64,000 nucleotides of DNA from contig CM068541.1 of the NCBI GenBank assembly GCA_035048495.1, forward strand, positions 13,895,929 through 13,959,928, given 5' to 3'. The notes under the pieces were generated by a model that worked only from the letters and a program-made list of their open reading frames with translations, ran no database searches and had not been told where the DNA came from. Each line of letters starts with the position of its first letter. Within the stretch, counting starts at the first letter, position 1. This DNA is from Euptelea pleiosperma (Eukaryota; Streptophyta; Magnoliopsida; Ranunculales; Eupteleaceae). The translations under genes were made by a program, and so were the position numbers. Of this stretch, positions 56,360 to 64,000 are shown piece by piece.

Positions 56360-56900
56360 GTAATGAGGCTCATTTTTGGTCTGTAGGTCCACCTAGGAAT
56401 TGGCCAAACATCCATTCAGACAGTGTCCTCTAAGAGTGTGCCACGTGGCTCATATTGTGGGCGGTCAGCAAAGTTCTACTCCAAGGGAAAGCAAGCATTG
56501 TCTCCTCAAACATCATCATGTCAGCTTTTTCAAATTGAATGTTCTAGAAACAAGTGTTTAGGATGTATTGACACACATCCAAACAAGTTATGTGTATTCC
56601 CTAAATGTATGCACATTAATAAAAGTAAATAAATAATTAAAAGTATAAGTTAAAATGCACATGATTAATAGTCAAATGCAACAACAATATTAAAAAAAAA
56701 ATGACGCTGATGTGTGAATGTTTGGCTGATCCCTAGGTGGACCTACAAGCTTGATTAGTGATTTCTAAGTGTTGGATTGGAGTAATTTCATAGGTTGATT
56801 TTTACCCATGGATTTGAGTATTATTGACCATTCTTTGGGTTACAAAGCTCCAAAGGTTTCAAACCACTGATCAAGCTGATATTTGGTTTGTATAATCGCA
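56360..56900. repeat. Two partial foldback-family copies
   Basis: 56360-56480 is a right half (GGCCAAACATCCATTCAGAC; GTGCCACGTGGCTCATATTG; CAGCAAAGTTCTACTCC). 56705-56895 starts as a left half (GAATGTTTGGCTGATCCCTA; GCTTGATTAGTGATTTCTAA) and continues into AACCACTGATCAAGCTGATA. Confidence 0.7.
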
Positions 56901-57468
56901 TTTCATTGTATAAAATTATGCATGCATGTTTCTGACGGCCACGTGGACTCGATTGTTATTTATTTATTTATTTTTGTTTCTAAATATACATATAATATTA
57001 TATAAAGTAGGTTTTATTTAATACAAATATATTTTTGACCAAAATGCCGTATGGCACTTTAGAAAACGAACGGTTCAAAATGAATAACACATTTTGGTCT
57101 ATACTAACCTCTTACGGTTCCCTTGATGATAAACAACCTTTTATTGTACTATAGATGTCCTTCAGATGAAATCGAACCGCCAAGATTCATGGAGCTATTA
57201 CATGATCCATGGATATTTGACTTTTCCACGATCTTAACAAAATAACAATATGGTTTTCCTATACATAAATAATTCTAAGGAAATAACATCATTTCTATGA
57301 TCATGTAATTATTTTATTTATTAATAATTAAGTTTAAATAGTGACAATAACTTCAAAGTTCAAACGTATATTTGTGGACCTAATATTTTACATGAGTTTA
57401 AGGAATAAATAATAAATTTACAATTATTTAGTAGTTCTATCTGTTAAATAATAATTTCATAACTAAAC

Positions 57469-57850
57469 CATGGTTTTAAAAATGGCCGTTTAAACAGTAA
57501 CGCCCCAAGCCCGTTTCCGTTAAAACCGTTTAAATACATTTTATCGGTTTTAAAAAAAAAGGCCTTTTTTTTTGTTTTAACGGCCGTTAAAATTGCTTTG
57601 TGAAAAAAATGGCCATTAAATTCGTTTAATTCCGTTAAAATCCGTTAAATTTCCATTAAAATCCGTTAAATTCTATTTTTTTTTAAATTTTCAATTTTCA
57701 AAATTTGAATTTCAGCGCCACTTTTTCAGTTTAATTCTGTTTTTACCATTTTTTTCCATTTTTGTCCCTGACCGTTTCAATCCGTTTAAACGGTTTAAAC
57801 GGTAACGCCCCCAGTCCGTTTAACGGTTAAAACGGCCTCCTTTAAACCTT
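57469..57850. mobile_element. Mutator-like MITE copy M9
   Basis: Starts CATGGTTTTAAAAATGGCCG and ends AACGGCCTCCTTTAAACCTT, with internal TTTAACGG words and AAATTTGAATTTCAGCGCCA. Confidence 0.8.
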
Positions 57851-57867
57851 GGTACAAACTACAAACC

Positions 57868-57940
57868 AAGGTTTAAATATGGCCGTTATAACCGCAGCGC
57901 CCCGTCTGTTATACCGTTATAACGGTCCCCTTTAAACCTT
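57868..57940. mobile_element. 73-bp minimal Mutator-like MITE M10
   Basis: AAGGTTTAAATATGGCCGTT at the left and GTTATAACGGTCCCCTTTAA ending ACCTT at the right. Nearly only terminal repeats are left, the smallest copy here, 17 bp from M9. Confidence 0.7.
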
Positions 57941-58109
57941 GGTACAAACAGACCACGAAGCTTGACTAAGCCTGGATGGTCAGTCCAGAAAACTATACCC
58001 CTTAAAATATCCCCACATCTCCCTATTGGAGAAAAGTTTTTTGCTCTTATCAGAGTCCATTTGTCCTCAACGACATCTATATGAAACACGTGGCTCACTC
58101 TTCGGAACC

Positions 58110-58560
58110 ACTGATCATATAGATGTTTGGCCCATCACGAAGTAGACCCACAAACCAAAAATCAGATTGATTGGTGATTTCTCTTTACTACCCAAAACCT
58201 ATGAAAAAGACTAAAATCAAGCGGCTAGAAATCACCAATTTGGATGATTATTGGTCTGTATATCCACCAAACCAATGGCTAGGCCAAACATAGAAACAAG
58301 GACTCCTCCTATAGTCCCATCCCCTCCCAAAACGACACATATAAACTCGTTTGGGCCACTGACCATTAACCCCCTCGGTAGATCTACAGACAACAAATCA
58401 GCCTGATTGGTGATTCCATAATCAACCCGTTCATGAAGCCCATGATTAAAAATGCTCAATCCAACCCTCAAAATCACCAATCATGCCGACTTGGGTGGGT
58501 CCACCAAAGGTAGGCCAAACAGTCGTGGGGGCCAAAGAATGTGACACGTGGCATTGTGTC
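58110..58560. mobile_element. Foldback-family elements upstream of the receptor kinase gene
   Basis: One hairpin at about 58110-58300 (AGATGTTTGGCCCATCACGA; CAGATTGATTGGTGATTTCT mirrored by AGAAATCACCAATTTGGATG; GGCTAGGCCAAACAT). A second follows at about 58345-58560 (TCAGCCTGATTGGTGATTCC mirrored by AAAATCACCAATCATGCCGA; GGTAGGCCAAACAG; GTGACACGTGGCATTGTGTC). Confidence 0.7.
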
Positions 58561-58720
58561 AGTAACTTTTTTCCCAAACTGATCTCTCGAGATATCATCA
58601 AATTCTCGCATCACAGCTTCTCAGTCAACCACGTCCACTTGCTGACACAACGAAAAAAAAAAAGAAAAAAGTAATTGGAAAGGAGAGGACACATTACTTC
58701 CTGAAATCAAACTTGGCTAT

Positions 58721-58726
58721 TATAAA
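58721..58726 (+). promoter_or_regulatory. Candidate TATA box of the LRR receptor kinase gene
   Basis: TATAAA in the context GGCTATTATAAACACC, 97 bp before the ATG at 58823, leaving room for a leader of about 65-70 bases. Only position and consensus support it. Confidence 0.5.
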
Positions 58727-58822
58727 CACCACTTAATGCATCTCTCTCATATATTTCACTCTTGCTTGGGAGATTGGTTCTCAGAGAAAAAACGAGGGAG
58801 AGAGAGTAGGTTCGAGAACAAA

Positions 58823-61418
58823 ATGGTGACTCAAAAACTACTTTCTGGATTTCTCCTATGTTCTCTTCTGGCTTTGAGCTGCTTTGGAGTGGGATCGACA
58901 GCAAAGCTTGTGAGCAATGAAGGTAGTACAGATCATCTCTCTTTGATTCCTTCCTTTGTTTACATAAATTTTATTGGCGCGCCAAATCCTACACTACGCG
59001 CCTTTGTCTAATGCGCATACTCTGTTTGATTTAATTTTGTACAGTGAAGGCTCTAAGAGAGATAGCGAGTATATTGGGGAAGAGGGATTGGGATTTCCAG
59101 AAGGATCCGTGCAGTGGAGAAGGGAATTGGACTGTTCCTGATGATAGGAAGGGATTCGAAAGCTCTGTTACCTGTGACTGCTCCTTCAACAACAACAACA
59201 CGTGTCACGTCGTAAGCATGTATGATGTTATTCTTCTTATATCCAATGGCTGGCATTAAGGTGATATTCTTTTATGCTATGGCATCACTGTCCTTTCCTA
59301 TTTCTTGTTCTTCGCAACAAGATTGTTGGAAGAAGCTCTCAATGAGTAGAACTTTGCTGGCCGCCACCGGTCAGCAAAGTTACTTACCACCCATAATATG
59401 AGCCACGTGGCATATTATTAGAAATTTCTTTCCTTATGGATGTTTGGCTCACCCCTAGATGGACATACGAACGAAAAATTAGCCTGATTAGTGATTTCCA
59501 AGCGTTGGATTGGAGTCGTTTTCATGAGTTGAGTTTTAACCGTGCAATTTGAGAATCATTGACCATTATTTAGGATACAAAATACTAATCAGGCGGATCT
59601 AAGTATCTAGGTCCACCTAGGGACTGGCCAAACATCCATACGGTCAGAGTCCTCTATGAGTGTGCCACGTGGCTCATATTATGGGTTGTCAGTAACTTTG
59701 CTAACCCGCAGTCAGTCAGCAAAGCTATACTCGTCCATCTAGATCCAAATGAGATTGGTAATTGGAGGTAGCTGCTTCTACGTGTGGTTAGTGGCCCCAG
59801 ATCCTAGCACGTGTGTTGCTATAAAGATGGTAGACTGTCCTTTTGGGTTCCCCGTAGATAATCCAGGGGATCATGTATCAGATGGACGGTCTGTATTAAC
59901 TACTTTAGCCCTGCAATACAGGAAGAGTTCTGGACCGTTGTCATTTCTAACCCGCACGTGAGTTCACAGAAGCACGTGCCTAATAAAAAAAAAAAACTCT
60001 TTTTTACTGCTGCAGAATGTTAAAATCCCAAAATCTATCGGGGGGTCTCCCGCCACAACTGCACAAGCTTCGCTTCCTCAAACAACTGTAAGCGATTTTT
60101 CCCTCAACTTACTTTCAAAATTTTCTTCACTATCTTACACTGGAGGGTGATCCTTTTAATCCTGCGCTCCTTCCTCTCCTACAGCGATCTCAGTCGCAAC
60201 GTCCTCAGCGGCTCCGTACCTCCCAAATGGGCTACCATGCGCTTGGTCGAACTGTAAGCTCCCTCACAATTCCCAATTTCACTACTTAACTAACCAACTA
60301 ACTAATTAACTAACTTACCAGAATTACAACTTGCTCATAATGCAGCTCTGTTATGGGAAACCGCTTGTCAGGGCCATTCCCCAAGGCCATAACAAACATC
60401 ACCACTCTAAGAAACTTGTACGTCGTAATTTCCCTAATTCTTGTTCTTCGGATATCGATCGCAAATTCCTTTCCTGTTTGTTTTGTTTCCAATGACGAAT
60501 TACGCATTGCAGGAGCATCGAAGGAAACCACTTCTCCGGTGCCATTCCTACGGAACTCGGAAAATTGATCAATTTACAGAAACTGTAACAATTTCCGCGT
60601 ATTTCATTTGTTATTACATCTCACATTTTCTACTTTAAGATCACTAATAATTAAAAAAAATAATTCTCTCTTTAGTGTTCTATCGTCGAATGAGTTCACA
60701 GGAGAATTGCCTGCGGCGCTTGCCAAGTTGACTAATTTGAATGATATGTAAGTGGGGACACTCTTTCTTATTGAACCTCATGGATTGCTTAAATCTGGTA
60801 TGTCTGCTATAGCTCTGTTTCCGTAAATTTATTGTAGGAGGATAAGTGACAATAATTTCTCGGGGAAGATACCTGATTTCATACGGAATTGGACGCAGAT
60901 AGAAAAACTGTAAGCAATTACTCTTTGTATTTTCCGAAAGTATAAAAGAACTGTATAATTGTCCTTCTTATTAAACGCTTCGTATGATTCTGTATGTTAC
61001 AGGCATATACAGGGATGCTCTCTTGAGGGGCCTATTCCTGCCGGCATTTCTGCATTGACAACCTTAAGTGATCTGTATGCACATCTTTGGGTTTATTTTC
61101 TTGTATAAATTTGGGTAGTGTTTTAGTTGATAATATTTAAATATGACTGTTGATCTGTTTCTCTTATTTAGGAGGATTAGTGATTTAAATGGGAGGGGGT
61201 CGGATTTCCCACAGTTGAGTAAAATGAAATCCATGAGGACATTGTGAGTTTAATTAATTAAGAGTTATGTCTCTTTTTTCTCTAACGATCCTCTGTCTTA
61301 AATATCTTTGCTTGACTGAAGTTTTAAATTTAATTCTGCAATGCAGGATACTGAGGAAATGTTTGATTTATGGAAATATCCCTCGATATATTGGGGACAT
61401 GACGAAGCTGAAAAATTT
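58823..61418 (+). CDS. LRR receptor-like Ser/Thr kinase, subfamily VIII-2, 5' half
   Basis: Eleven exons were traced: 58823-58922, 59045-59219, 60016-60087, 60185-60253, 60346-60417, 60513-60584, 60676-60747, 60838-60909, 61003-61074, 61172-61243, 61347-61418. The first encodes a signal peptide (LLSGFLLCSLLALSCFGVG). Exon 2 has the pre-LRR region (VKALREIASILGKRDWDF, DPCSGEGNW, CDCSFNNNNTCHVVS). Exons 3-11 are 72 bases each (one is 69) in the same phase, one LRR per exon (NLSGGLPPQL, NRLSGPFPKAI, NHFSGAIPTELGKLINL, NEFTGELPAALAKL, CSLEGPIPAGISAL, GNIPRYIGDM). This matches the plasma-membrane At1g53430/RKF1-like group, which continues with a malectin domain, a transmembrane helix and a kinase, none of which is in the window. 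No disabling change was seen. Intron 2 has a foldback; the intron after exon 11 has a LINE. Confidence 0.9.
59344..59732. mobile_element. Foldback MITE in intron 2 of the LRR receptor kinase
   Basis: GAGTAGAACTTTGCTG at the left is mirrored by CAGCAAAGCTATACTC at the right. Inner arms CATAATATGAGCCACGTGGC and GCCACGTGGCTCATATTATG pair perfectly. The core has ATGGATGTTTGGCTCACCCC and GGCCAAACATCCATACGGTC. It links the GAGTA-end subfamily with the family core. Confidence 0.85.
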
Positions 61419-61427
61419 GTAAGTAGA

Positions 61428-62650
61428 TTTTTTTTTTTTTTGATAGGTATAACTTTATTCAATATAAAAGCAGAAGAGTACAAAGGTTCCAAGGAGGTTG
61501 AGAAAACCACCAAAGGGAACAAAAGACAAAGAAAAGAGCCAAAACAATAAAAGACCTACTCGATACTACCCAACAAGGACTCCCATCTAAAAACAAATTA
61601 AATCTTCAAAAAAGACACCTCTATATTCTTTAAATAGGGTTAGACCACTAGAACATAAAAGATTTAGCTTCCAAAATGATGCATTGTCGGTATTCCTCCC
61701 TACCATCGAATGCCCTCCTGTTTCTCTCCTTCCAAAGTGCTCAAATCACTACAAAGGGCAAAACCCTCCTATTTCTCTTACTCCACCCACTGAACATGCC
61801 TTTCACCATATTAGGCATGGCCCACGCCATCCCAAATAAAGAAAGGAAATGACACCATACCTCTTTGGCTACGCTACAATGAAGGAGAAAATGGTTGCCT
61901 GACTCCCTACTTGCTTCGCACAAAGAACAATAATTCACCAAAACTCTTCTCCTCTTAATTATATTGTCAAAAATCAAATTCTTTTCTAAGGAAGTGCAAC
62001 AAGCAAAGAAAGCAACTTTAGACGGAACTTTAGAACCCCATACCACTGATGCTAGAAAGCAGTCGATTGAATCCAAAGCTAAGAATCCTCCAACGAGAGG
62101 TCAATCGGATAATTATTGATTCTCTCCATCAAGGCAGCCACCATGCCCACCTCCAAATCATTCAAGCTCCTTCTAAATCCGAAATCTCAAGATTGTTTCC
62201 CGCCACCACCTATCAAAAAGGCACTTACCACTTCCTCTTTTTTGTCTGAGATGCTAAACAAGATCGGAAAGTCGTCTTTAAGAGTGTTATCACTACACCA
62301 CATGTCAATCCAAAACCGGACACGATCCCCTTTCCCCACTTTGTATTATACTTCTTTGGAAAAGTCCAATGCCATATTAGAAATCCCCCTTCCAAACCGT
62401 ACACCCTAAGGAGATCCGACTGGACAACTATCCACCCCGAGTTCCTATACCCATGTTTTTCCACCACCACCTTCCTCCAAAGACTATCCACATGTTCCCC
62501 AAACCTCCATAGCCACTTTCCTAAGAGAGCTTCATTCAAGACTTTTAAGATTCTTGATCTTGAGGCCTCCCTTACTCTTAGGCAAGCACAACTGCTCCCA
62601 TTTTACCAGGGGTTATTTCATAAGCATGGACCTTATCAAATATGAATATC
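61428..62650 (-). mobile_element. 5'-truncated LINE (L1-type) in the kinase-gene intron
   Basis: A poly-T run from about 61428 is the poly-A tail of a minus-strand element, preceded in its sense by the plant LINE tail ACCTATCAAAA. The minus strand codes for the end of ORF2: QLCLPKSKGGLKIKNL, NEALLGKWLWRFGEHVDSLW (62225-62539) and the reverse-transcriptase zinc-binding domain, VWGSKVPSKVAFFACCTSLE...CSLCEASRESGNHFLLHC (61741-62076), with frame breaks. The polymerase core and 5' end are absent. It lies antisense 10 bp past the exon 11 splice donor and should be removed by splicing. Confidence 0.85.
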
Positions 62651-63334
62651 TTTCCCTTTCTTGAGATCTAAAGCAAAAGAAAGAAAGAAAGCAAATAATA
62701 TGGTGGAAAGATCTTGGGAACAAAAGCGATTATCAACTTTGGAGTTAATAAGGAGGAATATGGTCCTAGTGTTTTGGGGTGGGATTCACACGAAGGGCAG
62801 CTCATGTCATCAATTTGAATAAAAAAATTCAACCATAGCTCAAGTAGGGAGAATAGTGTCTAAACACTTCCAAACAATAAATTGAACTCTAAGGATGCTT
62901 TGATGTGCCACACTTGCTGCTAAAAAAGTTTGGGAACTTTTGACATACCACCCCCCCAGGTTATCTTTGAAATTTTACATACCCTCCAGAATTTGAAAAA
63001 GATGACTTACCCCCCTATGACCCGGTCTACTATCTTTTGACTAATGTTGACCCAAGTTGACTAGCTAATTTTAAGTTAAAGGACAATAATGTCCTTTCCT
63101 TTAACCTTGGATCAAGGGTTTGGGCCAAAACCCTAACCCCAAATTTGGTGTGCGATGATTTTTATTACGGTGTGGTTTTTCAATTTTTTTGTCATTATCA
63201 ATTAATTTCTTTCACAATTCCTCTGTTAGTGCATAGAGGCATAAAAAAAAGTGCTTCAAACTCGTATAAAATTCATCTACAATTTACTTGTGGATGTGGG
63301 AACCATGAAGTTTTGGATTGGTAAGCTGAAAATG

Positions 63335-63375
<41 letters not shown>

Positions 63376-63750
63376 GATTGAAGAGGTTTGTCGTAGTCGT
63401 CGTGCTGTTCCACTACCAACCAAGCAAGTAAAACTACAATCTCGTGTTTCCGTTGATGTTTCCACTGTTGGGTATTGGTTTGCTTCTAGTTATCTTCTCG
63501 TATTCTCTAAATTGGTTTATGCAAATACACATATAATCTCTTGAGAAACCAAAAAATACATCGTTCTTTTAAGAAGAAAAACAAACATGTGGATCTTAAG
63601 AAGCCAAACAACCAAACAGGGGGTTGGAATCAATACCTACTCTACTTAGAATACTCTAGAAAGCAATAGAATGTGTTACAATGTTGAATTTATGTTAGAT
63701 TAGTTAGAAATCTTCTAGAGTACTCTAAGAAGTCATTTAGAAGCTAGAAG
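62651..63750. other. Intron sequence with a dispersed repeat and microsatellite
   Basis: 62930-63150 is the inverted partner of 36655-36870 (ACATACCACCCCCCCAGG; TTGACCCAAGTTGACTAGCT). A (TC)n tract is at 63337-63373. No exon of the receptor kinase was found here. Confidence 0.6.
63337..63373. repeat. (TC)n microsatellite
   Basis: About 18 TC units. The open frames on both strands across it are artefacts. Confidence 0.95.
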
Positions 63751-63753
63751 ATT

Positions 63754-64000
63754 ATGTGTCATCATGAAGAGGAGACCTCCAATCATTTGCTCATCCATTG
63801 TTGCTTGTCTAAGGAGATCTGGGAGCGATTCCTTCAACTTTTTGGGATTTCTTGGGCTTTTCCGTTGTCGATCTTTGATCTATTTGGCAGATGGAGTTCC
63901 AATGCATTTTCAGCTTGTGGTCAGACTCTATGGAGGGTTACCCCTTTTGCTATCTGCTGGGAGCTATGGAAGGAATGGCATAAAAGGATTTCTGAAGATA
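63754..64000 (+). mobile_element. LINE ORF2 C-terminal fragment, runs off the window
   Basis: The plus frame reads MCHHEEETSNHLLIHCCLSK, then EIWERFLQLFGISWAFP and WRVTPFAICWELWKEW, the reverse-transcriptase zinc-binding end of plant L1-type ORF2. It is open to the last base. It points opposite to the LINE at 61428, so it is a separate insertion. Confidence 0.8.

Larger units (their letters stand above)
54700..57465. other. Gene-free stretch with scattered repeats
   Basis: Holds the second copy of the 51805 repeat (55655-55830), two direct copies of GGTGGCCCGTG...CACTCTC (near 55838 and 55997), a lone match to the CACTA satellite (56195-56250) and two partial foldbacks. Open frames here show no motif. 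Confidence 0.5.

Noticed and set aside
62049..62409. Plus-strand frames at 62.0-62.4 kb
   Set aside because: Antisense shadows of the minus-strand LINE ORF2.
63251..63544. Open frames on both strands near 63.3 kb
   Set aside because: Created by the (TC)n tract; no domain on either side.

Overview
The window is nuclear DNA of a flowering plant. Evidence is plant-only gene families with spliced exons (TRICHOME BIREFRINGENCE-LIKE esterases, an LRR receptor kinase of subfamily VIII), AT-rich introns and a dense load of plant transposon classes. The species cannot be named from the sequence. No bacterial, organellar or CRISPR features were seen.

Layout. (1) 2-299: last exon of a TBL gene (copy A). 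(2) 915-17964: a non-autonomous Helitron split by a 15.5 kb CACTA (En/Spm) element at 1351-16829. The CACTA carries a captured ABCC-transporter fragment, a dead TNP2 transposase, and a second transposon gene whose last intron is a 3.4 kb array of 179-bp repeats. A second small Helitron follows at 17969-18542. (3) 18.5-40.96 kb: the TBL cluster, all on the + strand. Copy B (21888-27488) has five intact exons, copies C (29.28-29.84 kb) and D (31.69-33.74 kb) are pseudogenes, and copy E (37167-40962) has five exons but one missing base in exon 2. Introns and spacers hold foldback elements, a TRIM retrotransposon, a copia remnant, LINE tails and MITEs. (4) 40.96-58.7 kb: no supported gene; it is a repeat field with a 3.46 kb solo LTR (46400-49862, TSD CTAGT), a hAT MITE with an 8-bp TSD, a Mutator-like MITE family and many foldback elements. 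(5) 58823-61418 and beyond: the 5' half of an LRR receptor kinase gene, with a LINE reversed in its next intron; the kinase part lies outside the window.

How it fits together. TBL proteins act in cell-wall polysaccharide O-acetylation. The locus looks like a tandem TBL array in birth-and-death turnover: one intact copy, one nearly intact copy, two broken copies and one cut by the window edge. Transposons inserted in layers: CACTA in Helitron, MITE in MITE, solo LTR 4 bp after a MITE, TRIM in a TBL intron, LINE in a receptor-kinase intron. Many insertions keep readable target-site duplications, so their order can be worked out. I found no clear new biochemical system. The most unusual items are the CACTA element (gene capture, satellite-filled intron, transition-type decay) and two dispersed MITE families. 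Similarity statements are from reading the sequence and recalled family motifs; no database search was run.
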